A DNA stretch of 64,000 bases, taken from contig VGZC01000001.1 in assembly GCA_016872725.1 (NCBI GenBank), positions 1 through 64,000 of the forward strand, read 5' to 3'. Below the pieces are notes generated by a model. The model was not told the origin of the DNA. It worked only from the letters and a program-made list of their open reading frames with translations, and ran no database searches. This document shows, piece after piece, positions 9,090 through 18,217 of the stretch (the stretch's first letter is position 1; every line of letters starts with the position of its first letter). Made by a program: the position numbers and the translations under genes. Origin of the DNA: Planctomycetota bacterium (GTDB taxonomy: Bacteria; Planctomycetota; Planctomycetia; Pirellulales; Pirellulaceae).

Positions 9090-11114
9090 TCAATGCACGC
9101 GCTGGCCGGGTCGACCACCCGCGTCGACGCCGAGCAAGAAGACGTCCTTGCCTCCGGGCCCGGTCGCCACGACCATCCCCTCGCTCACCCCGAAGCTCAT
9201 CGTTCGCGGGGCGAGGTTGGCGACCATGACGACGAGCCGTCCGACGAGCTGATCGGGCGTGTACGCGGCCTTGATTCCCGCGAACACGGTCCGCCGTTGA
9301 CCGCCTCCGAGACTCAAGGTGAGTTTCAGCAGCTTCTTCGCCTGCGGCACATCCTCGGCGGCCACGACCCGGGCCACGCGCAAGTCGACCTTCGCGAAAT
9401 CATCGATCGCGCACGTCGCCGCGAGTGGTTCGGCCACGAGCGGGCCATCGTCGTCCTGGTGCACGGGGTCCGGCGCTGACTCGCGACTCGCCTCAATCAT
9501 GGCGTCGACGTCCTTTCGTTCCACGCGTTTCATCAGATGTTCAAACGGCGCGACGGTCGCGCCGAGCAGGGGTTTGGAGGCGTCGCCCCACGACACGATG
9601 GGCGAGCCGAACAACCTGCCGGTCGCATCGGCGAGACGCGGCAGGACGGGGGCGAGGTACACGACGAGCTGTCGGTAGAGGTTGAGGGCGACCGAGCAGA
9701 CGTCTCGAAGCCGATCGGCTTGCGCCGGGTCGTTCCGCAGCGACCACGGCCGCGATTCCTCGACGTAGGGATTGGCCGCGTCGGCGAGCGCCACGATCGT
9801 GCGCATCGCCCGATTGTAGTCCCCCTGTTCGTACGCGTCGGCGATCTCCGCTCCCGCTTCGACTCCGCGCGCGAACAGGCCGCCGTCCTCGGGGTATCGA
9901 TCCGACAACCGCGCGCCCTCGACGAACTTCGCCGTGCGCGAAGCGAGGTTCACGATCTTGCCCACCAGGTCCGCGTTGACCTTCGTCGCGAACTCGTCGA
10001 GACTCAAGTCGAGATCATCGAGGCGCGGGCCGAGCTTCGACGCGAGATAGTATCGGAACCAACTCGGATCCAGATGCTCCAGGTAGGTGCGCGCGAGGAC
10101 GAACGTGCCGTCCCGCTTTGACATTTTCCGGCCGTCGACGGTGAGGAACCCGTGGATGTGGACGCGCGTCGGCAACTGATAGCCGGCCGTCCGAAGCATG
10201 GCCGGCCAGAACAACGTGTGGAAGTAGGTGATGTCCTTCCCGATGAAATGGTGGATCTCGGTTTCGGGATTCCGCCACCAGACATCGAGCCGTTCGCTGT
10301 GCAGGTCGCACCACTGGCGCGTCGAACCGATGTATCCGATCGGCGCGTCGAACCAGACGTACCAATAGTTTCCCGGCTGATCGGGGATCTCGAAGCCGAA
10401 ATACGGAGCCGGGCGCGACACGTCCCAATCGCGAAGTTCGTCCTGGAGGAAGTTGCCGAGCAGGTAATTGGCGACCTCGCGCTGCAGGTGCTCACCGCTT
10501 TGCGTCCATTCCGTGAGGAACGGGCGGAGTTTTTCAAGGCGGATGAAGAGCTGGCGGGACCGGCGGATCTCGGGCACCGCGCCGCTAATGGTGCTGCGCG
10601 GCTCGATCAGGTCGGTCGGCCGATAGGTGTGGCCGCACTTCTCGCAATTGTCCCCGTATTGATCGGGCGCTCCGCAGCGCGGACAGGTTCCCTTGACGAA
10701 CCGGTCGGCGAGGAACACGCCGGCCTCGGGGTCGAAGAGCTGTTGGATGTCCGCCTCGACAACCAGATGGGCCAACCGAAGGGCGCGCCAGATCTCCGAA
10801 CAGACAACACGGTTCTCGGGGCTGTTCGTGCTGCCGTAATGGTCGAACTCGATCTGGAAATCGGCGAAGTCCTGGGCGTGGCGCGCGTGCATCTCGGCGA
10901 TCAGGTCGAGCTCCGAGCGGCCCTCCTGACGCGCCCGCATCATGATCGGCGTACCGTGCGTGTCGTCCGCGCAGATGAAGATGCACCGGTGGCCTCGCAG
11001 TTTCTGGAACCGCACCCAGATATCGGTCTGGACGTATTCGAGCAGGTGGCCGATATGGATGTGGCCGTTGGCGTACGGCAACGCGGCCGTCACGAGAATC
11101 CGGCGCTGGGACAT
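9090..11114 (-). CDS. metG: Methionyl-tRNA synthetase
   Basis: A 674-residue class I synthetase that charges tRNA-Met with methionine. HIGH at residues 20-23, zinc knuckle cysteines at about 144, 147, 157 and 160, and KMSKR at 330-334 instead of the commoner KMSKS. An anticodon-binding helical domain follows, and the last ~110 residues are a Trbp111-type tRNA-binding domain ([30 protein letters not shown]) that makes the enzyme dimeric. The start [14 protein letters not shown] at 11114 has GGAG 5-6 bases upstream; longer starts at 11129 and 11138 look weaker. Confidence 0.97.
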   Translation of the reverse strand: MSQRRILVTAALPYANGHIHIGHLLEYVQTDIWVRFQKLRGHRCIFICADDTHGTPIMMRARQEGRSELDLIAEMHARHAQDFADFQIEFDHYGSTNSPENRVVCSEIWRALRLAHLVVEADIQQLFDPEAGVFLADRFVKGTCPRCGAPDQYGDNCEKCGHTYRPTDLIEPRSTISGAVPEIRRSRQLFIRLEKLRPFLTEWTQSGEHLQREVANYLLGNFLQDELRDWDVSRPAPYFGFEIPDQPGNYWYVWFDAPIGYIGSTRQWCDLHSERLDVWWRNPETEIHHFIGKDITYFHTLFWPAMLRTAGYQLPTRVHIHGFLTVDGRKMSKRDGTFVLARTYLEHLDPSWFRYYLASKLGPRLDDLDLSLDEFATKVNADLVGKIVNLASRTAKFVEGARLSDRYPEDGGLFARGVEAGAEIADAYEQGDYNRAMRTIVALADAANPYVEESRPWSLRNDPAQADRLRDVCSVALNLYRQLVVYLAPVLPRLADATGRLFGSPIVSWGDASKPLLGATVAPFEHLMKRVERKDVDAMIEASRESAPDPVHQDDDGPLVAEPLAATCAIDDFAKVDLRVARVVAAEDVPQAKKLLKLTLSLGGGQRRTVFAGIKAAYTPDQLVGRLVVMVANLAPRTMSFGVSEGMVVATGPGGKDVFLLGVDAGGRPGQRVH

Positions 11115-11187
11115 GGCAACTCCGTGCATCGCGTCCATTGTGACCTAAACTTTGGCAAACGCGCCGCCGCGCCGCGAGGACGTTCGC

Positions 11188-11409
11188 ATGATGTCGAATT
11201 CGGTCGTTCTCTTCCTGGTGGTCCTGTTCTCGCTCGTGAATTTCGGAACGGGATTGACGTTGGCGGCTTTTTTCGGGAAAGGACCGTGGCGGACGAGCCG
11301 TGCCGTGCGGTTCGTTTCGGATCCGCGGATTCCGCCTCCCGGACTTCCCCGCGTCCGCCTACCCCGATTCGCGGCCAGGCACCGTTCCGAACCTACCACC
11401 GCGGGCTGA
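11188..11409 (+). CDS. Possible small membrane protein
   Basis: A 73-residue frame divergent from metG. The ATG at 11188 follows GAGGA at 11176-11180 with 7 bases between. Residues 3 to 28 are a convincing membrane segment (VVLFLVVLFSLVNFGTG), followed by FFGKGPW and a basic, proline-rich tail (PPPGLPRVRLPRF) that may be non-coding in origin. No family recognised. The ribosome site and hydrophobic segment argue for a real gene, the poor tail against. Confidence 0.4.
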   Translation: MMSNSVVLFLVVLFSLVNFGTGLTLAAFFGKGPWRTSRAVRFVSDPRIPPPGLPRVRLPRFAARHRSEPTTAG

Positions 11410-11443
11410 TCCCGTCGGCCGGACCGCACCCGCGCCGCCGCTC

Positions 11444-11908
11444 CTACCCGTTCAATTCGAAGATCGCCTCGACCTCCACCGTGATGTTGCCCGGCAGCGA
11501 TCCCATGCCGACCGCGCTCCGCGCGCCAACGCCCTTGTCGTCGCCCCAGAGGTGGCGGAAGAGGTCGCTGAACCCGTTGATGACGGCGGGCTGCGCGGTG
11601 AAGTCCGCCGTGCAATTGACCATGCCGAGCGTCTTGACGATCCGCTCGATGCGGTCTAGGTTTCCCAGCGCGGCGCGCAGCGACGCGAGGACGGCCAGTC
11701 CGGTTTGGCGGGCCGCGTCGTATCCGGCCTGCTGATCGACGTCGGTTCCGACTCGGCCCGTCAACATGGCTCCGTCCGGCTTGAGCGGGCCGTGGCCCGA
11801 GACATAGGCCATGTTGCCCGCGATCACGACCGGCTTGTAGACGCCCGCCGGCTTCGGCGCGGGCGGCAATTGCAGCTTGAGTTCGGCGAGTTTCGCTTCG
11901 ATGCTCAT
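11444..11908 (-). CDS. RidA / YjgF-family protein
   Basis: A 154-residue member of the RidA (YER057c) family, trimeric proteins that deaminate reactive enamine/imine intermediates; this longer form resembles the YjgH/TdcF-like branch. Core motifs: YVSGHGPLKPDG, ARQTGLAVLASLRAALGNLDRI, and the C-terminal VGMGSLPGNITVEVEAIFELNG. The usual catalytic arginine (SR.AV..LP) is not obvious: the matching site reads RSAVGMGSLP, so deaminase activity is uncertain. AAGGAG lies 6 bases before the ATG at 11908. Confidence 0.88.
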   Translation of the reverse strand: MSIEAKLAELKLQLPPAPKPAGVYKPVVIAGNMAYVSGHGPLKPDGAMLTGRVGTDVDQQAGYDAARQTGLAVLASLRAALGNLDRIERIVKTLGMVNCTADFTAQPAVINGFSDLFRHLWGDDKGVGARSAVGMGSLPGNITVEVEAIFELNG

Positions 11909-12029
11909 GAAAGGCTCCTTCGTTTTTCTCCGAGTGGACCGTTCTTGGGGCGGCTCCCGTCGATCGAACGCGATCCGGCGCGCGAGGCGGCGGCCCGATC
12001 CGTACGGCCCGATCCGTACGGCTCGATTC

Positions 12030-12755
12030 CTACGGCTCGATTCCCAAAAGCTCGATTTCAAAAATGAGCACGCAGTTGGGTCCGATGTCTGGCGGCGCGC
12101 CTTGGACTCCGTAGGCGAGTTCGGACGGAACCACGATGCGCCACTTGTCGCCGACCTTCATAAGCTGCAAGGCCTCGGTCCACCCGGGAATCACCTCGTT
12201 CACGCCGAACGTCGCGGGCTCGCCCGATTCAACCGAACTGTCGAACACGAGCCCGTCGATCAGCGTGCCGTGGTAGTGCGTCTTGACCTTGTCGGTCGCC
12301 TTGGGCTTGGGTCCCGTCCCTTGTTGGATGACCGTGTATTGCAGTCCGCTGTCGAGCTTCACGACGCCTTGTTTGGCCGCGTTGTCCTTCAAGAAAACCT
12401 CGCCCGCTTTCCGGTTGTTCCGCGCGAGGGCGGTCCGCGTCGCCTTCTGGTGCTCGGACATGGCGTTGAACAGCTCGGGTTCCGGCAGCTGCGGCTGCTT
12501 GCCTCCGAGCGCGTCTTGAAGGCCGTTCAGCAGCTCGGGCAGCAGAACGGTCAACCCCTGGCCGCGGAACTGCCGCCCGATCTGATAGCCGAATCCGTAG
12601 CTGGCTTTCCGCTCGACCGAATCGAGCGAGGCCTGCTTGGCGGGCGGCAAATCGTCGGCCCGCGCGACCGAGGAACCGCCCACGCCAACCAGAAGCACCA
12701 GCGCCGCGGACAGCGCTCCCGGAATCAACCCATGGTCGATCGAACCGCGTCGCAT
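12030..12755 (-). CDS. FKBP-type peptidyl-prolyl isomerase, exported
   Basis: A 241-residue FKBP of the Mip/FkpA type, folding proteins outside the cytoplasm. Signal peptide at residues 1-33 (ALSAALVLLVGVGGSSVARA). An N-terminal dimerisation helix region (ASYGFGYQIGRQFRGQG) covers about 45-115, then the FKBP domain: LDSGLQYTVIQQGTG, DKVKTHYHGTLIDG, VFDSSVESGEPATFGVNEVIPGW-type core, and YGVQGAPPDIGPNC. ATG at 12755 with GGGAGG 6 bases upstream. It ends LLGIEP near a run of direct repeats (tcgattcc / gatccgtacggc) at 11995-12060. Confidence 0.93.
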   Translation of the reverse strand: MRRGSIDHGLIPGALSAALVLLVGVGGSSVARADDLPPAKQASLDSVERKASYGFGYQIGRQFRGQGLTVLLPELLNGLQDALGGKQPQLPEPELFNAMSEHQKATRTALARNNRKAGEVFLKDNAAKQGVVKLDSGLQYTVIQQGTGPKPKATDKVKTHYHGTLIDGLVFDSSVESGEPATFGVNEVIPGWTEALQLMKVGDKWRIVVPSELAYGVQGAPPDIGPNCVLIFEIELLGIEP

Positions 12756-12890
12756 GATCGCCTCCCTCAGTCCTTGGTCATCGTCTCGGAATGCCGGTTC
12801 CCAACACCGATCTGGCCCCCCCCCGATCGGCAACGATTCGCGGTTCGCGGCGCCGCGGAGGAGACCGGCGAACGGCTGGGATTCTGGCGG

Positions 12891-12896
12891 AGTATA
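12891..12896 (-). promoter_or_regulatory. Candidate -10 box for the FKBP gene
   Basis: Read on the minus strand this is TATACT, 136 bases upstream of the FKBP start codon. No good -35 element is seen at the expected distance, so the call is tentative. Confidence 0.3.
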
Positions 12897-13158
12897 CCAC
12901 GTCGACGCGTGGTGGGCAGGATCGGTTCGCTCAATCCTTCGTGATCGTTACGACCGGAACGAAAACGCGGTTGTTTTCCGGGAAACGGACGAAAACCAAC
13001 CAAAATCGCTTGAACGCGCCGGCCGTGATTTGGTAAATCTCCAGGTGTGCGGTATGAGTCGAGCGAACGACGAGCGAGTGCTCGGGAACGACCGCCGCCA
13101 CCAATCGTGTCGGACCGAGTTCGGACCTTTTTGGGTAACGCGGAAAGGAGGGGCCAAC

Positions 13159-13257
13159 GTGTCGGATCCACCGACGGAAACACCATGGGGGTCGGGCCCT
13201 GGGCGCGATCCCCGAGCGCGGAGCTGGGGATACGAACCATTCCTTGCATTGATATAG
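13159..13257 (+). CDS. Possible 32-residue peptide gene
   Basis: A GTG at 13159 follows AAAGGAGGGG with good spacing and opens a frame for a 32-residue peptide (MSDPPTETPWGSG...EPFLALI). A strong stem-loop at 13290-13321 comes soon after the stop. The ribosome site plus hairpin suggest a short transcription unit in a region otherwise without genes (12756-13605). No homologue is known to me. Confidence 0.3.
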   Translation: MSDPPTETPWGSGPGRDPRARSWGYEPFLALI

Positions 13258-13289
13258 CGACAGGCACAACGCGTTGGATTTCACCGCGA

Positions 13290-13321
13290 ACGGCCGCCTC
13301 GATTCCCCACGAGGCGGCCGT
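13290..13321 (+). terminator. Perfect 12-bp stem-loop
   Basis: ACGGCCGCCTCG at 13290-13301 pairs exactly with CGAGGCGGCCGT at 13310-13321 around an 8-base loop. CGGCGTTTCTT follows, a weak T-run. It is probably an intrinsic terminator, possibly for the short frame at 13159-13257. Confidence 0.55.
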
Positions 13322-13550
13322 CGGCGTTTCTTGGCGCGGACCAATCGGTCGGAACCTCCCGGGGTTGGCTTCAAATAGCGCTCACGACATTCGCTGGCCG
13401 GTGAGCGACCGGTGGCATTTGGGATGCCATCCACGGGGTCCGGTCGTTTGGATGACGGTCGACGCGCCCCAAAACTCCGTCCCGCGCGGCGATTTCCCCT
13501 TCGCGCCTCCCACAGCCCGTCGTGCTCCTAACCGCTTCACGGACAGCTCC

Positions 13551-13619
13551 GTACCCGTGTGTACCCGTGTTGAATCCAAATCAGGAGTCAGGAGTCAGGA
13601 GTACATCAGGAGTCAGGAG
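13551..13619. repeat. Tandem GTACCCGTGT x2 and TCAGGAG x5
   Basis: GTACCCGTGT is repeated twice at 13551-13570. TCAGGAG occurs three times at 13581-13601 and, after TACA, twice more at 13606-13619. The repeat supplies the stop codon of the small gene at 13606-13947, so that gene's natural 3' end has been overwritten. Confidence 0.9.
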
Positions 13620-13947
13620 TGGACGGCCGACGAGGAAATCCAGCCACTTCAAGCAAGTCTTTCAGTGATACACCCTTGACTGTTTCACCAGGATAGCCTA
13701 ACGCAAGAAGGTACTCCGTAACGATTCCACGTAACCATTCGGGGCAACATGGAGCGGATGGACTCGCTATGAGGCGAACTCGCGAGTGTTCGTTCTTTAC
13801 CGCAACGTTCAAGATTCTACCCTCTGCGTCAAAGACGTATATGTCGCCGTTCATCGCATCGATTGCTTCGATGGCCAACTCCGCTTCGTCAATTGTCTCG
13901 TAGACCCGAAGATCGCGTGGCTCGTATACGACAATTGGCGTGATCAT
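13606..13947 (-). CDS. Small acidic protein, candidate immunity protein of an RHS toxin
   Basis: A 113-residue acidic protein with no recognised domain. Visible: YETIDEAELAIEAIDAMNG, DIYVFDAEGRILNVAVKN, and LRGIVTEYLLALGY. It lies directly downstream of an RHS toxin tip on the same strand, the normal place for the cognate immunity gene, and its acidity and size fit. ATG at 13947 has AAAGG 11 bases upstream; a GTG at 13959 is also possible. The last residues (STPDS) are encoded by a tandem repeat, so the C-terminus is probably altered. Codon use is less GC-rich than in flanking genes, consistent with transfer. Confidence 0.6.
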   Translation of the reverse strand: MITPIVVYEPRDLRVYETIDEAELAIEAIDAMNGDIYVFDAEGRILNVAVKNEHSRVRLIASPSAPCCPEWLRGIVTEYLLALGYPGETVKGVSLKDLLEVAGFPRRPSTPDS

Positions 13948-14015
13948 TGACGGCGACACCTTTCTGCGTACAAGTTCCGCGAGTGTGGGAGTTGCCTTGC
14001 GATAGTCGTTCGAGG

Positions 14016-14502
14016 TTACTCCCAGGGTCTGTGACGGCCGATTCCCTGGCCTGGCGGCGCTGGGTTAGAAGGACGATAATGATAGTGTGGGTACTTTCCG
14101 ATCGGATGTCCCGTTCGATTGCCAAACGGAGCGATGCGGAAGTTCTTTGCAAAAGTGAATTCGCGCCCGAGAAAATAGGCACGGGCGGCCCAAGGTACGA
14201 GAGGAACGAAGCCGAGTAGTGTTGATGCGGTAAACGTTCCATGGACAACATCCCTACTGCTTCGTCCAACTCCATATACTACACCAGTAGCTTCCTGCCG
14301 CACAGTTCGCCGAGTAATCCAACAGGTCCCAACCATTGCGAGCGGGGTGTGCGCCATAGCCGCCGACTTGCCCCCGCATAAACCGCCAGTACCAATCCTG
14401 GTACTCTCGCGACCTAGCATCCATACTCGGAGGACCGTTCCTACCTTCGCCTTCTAAGCCGCTCGGATCAACCAAGTTTACAGCCGAATTCCCCACATAG
14501 CG
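14016..14502 (-). pseudogene. RHS-family toxin tip, frameshifted remnant
   Basis: The remains of the C-terminal end of an RHS/YD-repeat polymorphic toxin. The RHS core end is seen as [16 protein letters not shown], which normally marks the boundary between shell and toxin. The frame that carries it runs to a stop at 14254-14256 (SIWSWTKQ). The toxin continues in another frame: TASTLLGFVPLVPWAARAYF, then KNFRIAPFGNRTGHP, KYPHYHYRP and PGQGIGRHRPWE, ending at 14016. One frameshift between about 14257 and 14330 separates them. The histidine-rich tail suggests a metal nuclease but this is unproven. The thousands of upstream residues of a normal RHS protein are missing. Confidence 0.75.
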
Positions 14503-14736
14503 ATGAACCTCCCGCAACTTGGTGATCGACACGTGCGTGTAGATCTGCGTGGTCGACAGGCGTGTGTGGCCGAGGAGCGCCTGGATATACCGGACGTCGG
14601 CGCCCCCTTCGAGCATCAACGTGGCCGCCGTGTGCCGGAACAGATGGCACGCGCCGGGTTTCGCGACGCCCGCCCCGCGCAGATAGGCCCGCACGATCTG
14701 CGAATGCACACGGGATACTCGATGAATCTGTGCCAA
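14503..14736 (-). pseudogene. Tyrosine recombinase C-terminal fragment fused to the RHS tip
   Basis: The last ~78 residues of an integrase/XerD-like tyrosine recombinase. Catalytic features: box [14 protein letters not shown] (His31, Arg34 of the frame), [11 protein letters not shown] with His57, and the nucleophile Tyr66 in QIYTHVS. The box I arginine and the whole N-terminal half are absent, so it cannot be active. At residue 78 (KLREVH) the frame passes straight into [15 protein letters not shown] of the RHS tip, making a chimera. This is a recombination scar. Confidence 0.8.
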
Positions 14737-14879
14737 CCATCCCCGCGGCTACTCGTCCACGACAACGACGGGCAATGCAAGGTCATCCCGCGTGGAACCC
14801 GCTTGACCGCGGGCGGGAGGACCGCCAAACTCCGGGATTCCGGTTGGAAGCGGATCGGGTCGTCGGGGAGTTCCCACTC

Positions 14880-15668
14880 GTGAAACCACGCACGCTCAAA
14901 GACCGACTGGCTTCCGGCGAATTGTGCCCGGTTTTCGCGCTAAGCCGAATCGTGCACCCGGTGGTTGTCGAGATGTTCGGACGGGCGGGCGGATACCGCG
15001 GATTCTGGCTCGATCAGGAACACGCCTCGAACACCACCGAACAGATCGCCGTGCTTGCGCTCGCCGCGCGCGCCAATGACATGGACATGATCGTCCGACT
15101 GCCGCCGACCGGCTACTGGCAGGTCACGCAGTGTCTCGAAGCGGGCGCGGGGGGTGTCATGGCGGCGCAAATCCACTCGGTCGACCAGGCCCGCGAGTTC
15201 GTCTCGTGGACTCGGTTCACTCCCGCCGGAACGCGGGGCCTCAACAACAACGGTTGCGACGCCGACTATACGCACGTGCCCCACGCTCGATTCATCGCCG
15301 AAGCCAACCAACGCGTGCTCGCCGGAATCCAGATCGAAACCACCGGAGCCCTCGAGCAGGTCGAGCCGATCGCCGCCCTGCCGGGTGTCGATCTGCTGTT
15401 TGTCGGTCCGTCCGATCTATCGATGAGTCTCGGCATCGTCGGCCAATTCCATCACGCCGTTCTGTGGGAGGCGATCGAGCGGATCGCGAACGCGTGCCGC
15501 TCGGCGGGGACCGCTTGGGGATGCGTCGCGCCTGACGCGGCGTTCGCCGAACGGGCCATCGAGTTGGGATGCCGCATGCCGACGCTCGGCAACGAGATCC
15601 TCGCTCTCCGACGGGGCGTCGATTCGCTCCGATCCACATTCGAAAAGGCGTTCCTCGCTTCGGTCTAG
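14880..15668 (+). CDS. HpcH/HpaI aldolase family protein
   Basis: A 262-residue TIM-barrel class II aldolase like those that cleave 2-keto-3-deoxy sugar acids or 4-hydroxy-2-oxo-heptanedioate to pyruvate and an aldehyde. Signatures: FWLDQEHASNTTEQ (metal/substrate loop), EAGAGGVMAAQIHS, GIQIETTGALEQVEPIAALPGVDLLFVGPSDLSMS. The usual arginine of the RP.G motif is replaced by TPAGTRGLN. Translation is taken from GTG at 14880 (VKPRTLKDRL) with GGGGAG 9 bases upstream. It is 15 bases upstream of an alcohol dehydrogenase, so the pair likely acts on one carbohydrate. Confidence 0.88.
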   Translation: MKPRTLKDRLASGELCPVFALSRIVHPVVVEMFGRAGGYRGFWLDQEHASNTTEQIAVLALAARANDMDMIVRLPPTGYWQVTQCLEAGAGGVMAAQIHSVDQAREFVSWTRFTPAGTRGLNNNGCDADYTHVPHARFIAEANQRVLAGIQIETTGALEQVEPIAALPGVDLLFVGPSDLSMSLGIVGQFHHAVLWEAIERIANACRSAGTAWGCVAPDAAFAERAIELGCRMPTLGNEILALRRGVDSLRSTFEKAFLASV

Positions 15669-15683
15669 GAGTCCAGGAAACGT

Positions 15684-16664
15684 ATGTTCGCCGGCCATAT
15701 CCCCGAACCCCGCACAATTCGGCTCATCGACATCCCCGAACCGGAACTCGGACCACGTCCGTCCGATCCCGAAGCGATGGGCGAGATCCTATTCCAGCCC
15801 GAACTCGGCTGCCTCTGCGGTTCCGATCTGCCCTATTTCGAGGGCCAATCCCCCGAATTCCCGTGCGAAGTCGGCCAATCGCTCCACGAGATCATCGGCC
15901 GAGTCGTCGCGACCAACGGAACGCGCCATCGGCCTGGTGACCGCGTGCTGTGCGTACCGGTCAGCCATCTTGGATTGTTCGAGCGATTCCGCGTCTCGCA
16001 GCACCGGGCGATCCCCATCGATCCGCGGGCGACCGACGACGAGGCTCTTCTCGCTCAACCCCTCGGAACGGTCCTCTGCGCGATGCGCAAACTCCCGAAC
16101 ATCCTGAACTGGAACGTGGTAGTCGTCGGCCAAGGACCGATGGGGCAACTTTTCAACGCCGTCCTCTCGCGACTGGGCGCGAGGGAAATCATCGCCGTCG
16201 ACCGGATCCCCGAGCGGCTCGCCGTCAGCCGGAAGATGGGAGCCACGGCGGTCGTCGATGCGCGGAGCGAGGATCCGGTGCTCGCCGTCAAGGAACAGAC
16301 CGACGGCAAGATGGCCGATCTCGTGGTCGAAGTCGTCGGGCACAAGGATCAGGTCTTCAATCTGTGCATCGATCTTTGCCGCGACTTCGGGCATATTCTC
16401 TTTTTCGGCGTCCCGCCGACGACGATCGACGGGTTGCATTGGCGGCGGCTCTTCTGGCGCAACATCGGCGTGACAACCAGCCTCGGCCCCGATTTCACGA
16501 TCGACTTCCCGCTCGCCATGCGTTGGGTCGCCGAACGGCGGATCGACGTCACTCCGCTCGTCACGCACCGCTTCCCGGTCTCGAAGATCCAGGAAGCGTT
16601 CGAGACGTTTGTCGATCGGCGGGACGGCGCGATCAAGGTTCTGGTCGACTTCCCACGCGACTGA
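15684..16664 (+). CDS. Zinc-type alcohol dehydrogenase family protein
   Basis: A 326-residue medium-chain dehydrogenase/reductase. The catalytic zinc cysteine is in LGCLCGSDLPYFEG. The usual GHE is GQSLHEIIGRV, with the histidine displaced. The structural-zinc lobe with four cysteines is absent. Rossmann fold VVVVGQGPMGQLFNAVLSRLGA with IIAVDRIPERL, so NAD(H) is likely. It follows the aldolase by 15 bases and probably oxidises or reduces a sugar-derived alcohol in the same route. Confidence 0.88.
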   Translation: MFAGHIPEPRTIRLIDIPEPELGPRPSDPEAMGEILFQPELGCLCGSDLPYFEGQSPEFPCEVGQSLHEIIGRVVATNGTRHRPGDRVLCVPVSHLGLFERFRVSQHRAIPIDPRATDDEALLAQPLGTVLCAMRKLPNILNWNVVVVGQGPMGQLFNAVLSRLGAREIIAVDRIPERLAVSRKMGATAVVDARSEDPVLAVKEQTDGKMADLVVEVVGHKDQVFNLCIDLCRDFGHILFFGVPPTTIDGLHWRRLFWRNIGVTTSLGPDFTIDFPLAMRWVAERRIDVTPLVTHRFPVSKIQEAFETFVDRRDGAIKVLVDFPRD

Positions 16665-16760
16665 CGGCTCTGGCGGATCCGTTCGCGGGCGGCATCGTCG
16701 CACTCGATTCGGACGCATGGGATCGAGCACGAGCCGCGAATCGCATTCGCACGCGGGGCG

Positions 16761-18161
16761 TCACGGTGGGAGGGCTTCGCCCGCCAGGATGCGGTCGACC
16801 AACGTGCGGGCGATCCGCCGTTTCCGGGCGTCCTCGTAGTCGGACCAGTTCTTGGTTGGTGAGAATCGGACGCGTTCGGCGCGCCGCTCCTGTTCGGGCT
16901 CGGGCTGTTCGAGCAGATCGGGGCCGGCGTCCTGGTCGGAGTCGACGGCGAGCGGCACCAGGCCCTCGGCGCCGTCGATGCCCGTTGATTCCCAGAGGTT
17001 CGTCTCGGGCAATACGGCGGCGACGAGCGATCCGTCGTCGAGCGCGAACGGTTTGGCCTCGATCAACGTCGGGAACTTGAGCCGTCCTCGACGGGCGATT
17101 TCCGCGAGCCGCTCCGAGCCGCGATGCGCGTCGCGCGAGGCGGCGACGAGCTCATCGGCCGTCGTTTCATAGATCGGCTCGAAATAGTCGAGCCGCACGA
17201 CGGCGACCGCGTTGTTGATGTAGTAGGAATCGGACGCGCGGTGCGGCGTTCCCGCGAAGGAAGGGTCCTCGGCGAGCATCCACCGGTCTCCGCGCCGTAC
17301 GAGCGCGCCACCCTTCTGGCCGGTCGGACGCTGGGAGACTTCGACGAGCATGCGGCCGGCGAGCTCGCGAGACATGCCCAGGGCGGCGAGCCAGCGGCGG
17401 TCGAGCCTCGCGGCGAAGTTGTCGATATTCCGGAGCGAAAGATAGCGCACGCCCCGCTCGATCAGGCGGGACAACGTGCCGGACGCGATCAACTGATGGA
17501 GGAACTCCCCATGTCCGGCGGGCTTTCGGCCCGGCAACGGCTCGCCGGCCCTCGCGCGCGAGACGGCGAGGACGTCATCGAGCCGTTCGGGCGGGAAATG
17601 GACCGCCGCGCGGCGCGCGTCCGCCTCCGTCGCGATCATGGTCGGTTCGAGCGGCTGCTCGAACATCCACACGCGATCGCGTTCGATTCCACGTCGGCCG
17701 GTCGCTTCGAGACGCGCCGCGATCTCGGATCGGTTCGTCTCGCTCACGAAAAGAACAACCGGCCCGCGCGCCCCGGTCGCTTCAATAACGCGCCGCACGT
17801 CGATGAGGAAGAGATCGAGGAAGTCGAGCACATCGCCGGCCCGCTCGGCGACGGGCACCAGCGCCTTGCTGGTCGGAAGTTCCGTCCGCCCAGCCGCGCT
17901 CAGCATGCGCGCGACATCGCGCGGGAGCGCGCGCAGGTCCATGCGGGAACTCGCGCCGGCCGCCAGCACGCCGAACGCGACCTCGCCCCGCGCGAGCGCA
18001 TCGGCCGCGTCGCGGGCCCATCGATCGAGGGCGTCGGGCGGAGCCGATTCGAGATGGTCGACGTCCTCGCGGCGGCTCGGCGCGAACCGACCTTCGATCG
18101 GCCGTTGGCGCAGAAGGCCTTCCCGATAACGCAGCCCTTGTTCGGTGATCTTGTTTTCCAC
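16761..18161 (-). CDS. UTP--sugar-1-phosphate uridylyltransferase (UDPGP-like)
   Basis: About 466 residues, similar to eukaryotic-type UDP-glucose or UDP-N-acetylhexosamine pyrophosphorylases, which make nucleotide sugars from UTP. Features: VAFGVLAAGASSRMD (nucleotide-binding loop), LPTSKALVPVAERAG, VLFVSETNRSEIA, WMFEQPLEPTM, PAGHGEFLHQL (uridine-binding GHG), YLSLRNIDNFAARLD and VEVSQRPTGQKGGALV. The start is uncertain: GTG at 18161 (VENKITEQGL) avoids overlap with the divergent gene at 18218, while an ATG at 18254 would add 31 non-conserved residues. Confidence 0.8.
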   Translation of the reverse strand: MENKITEQGLRYREGLLRQRPIEGRFAPSRREDVDHLESAPPDALDRWARDAADALARGEVAFGVLAAGASSRMDLRALPRDVARMLSAAGRTELPTSKALVPVAERAGDVLDFLDLFLIDVRRVIEATGARGPVVLFVSETNRSEIAARLEATGRRGIERDRVWMFEQPLEPTMIATEADARRAAVHFPPERLDDVLAVSRARAGEPLPGRKPAGHGEFLHQLIASGTLSRLIERGVRYLSLRNIDNFAARLDRRWLAALGMSRELAGRMLVEVSQRPTGQKGGALVRRGDRWMLAEDPSFAGTPHRASDSYYINNAVAVVRLDYFEPIYETTADELVAASRDAHRGSERLAEIARRGRLKFPTLIEAKPFALDDGSLVAAVLPETNLWESTGIDGAEGLVPLAVDSDQDAGPDLLEQPEPEQERRAERVRFSPTKNWSDYEDARKRRIARTLVDRILAGEALPP

Positions 18162-18217
18162 GATAATCTTCGGAGCACGAGCGGATGGTATCGAGGGAAC
18201 GGGATGGGAGACGCGTG

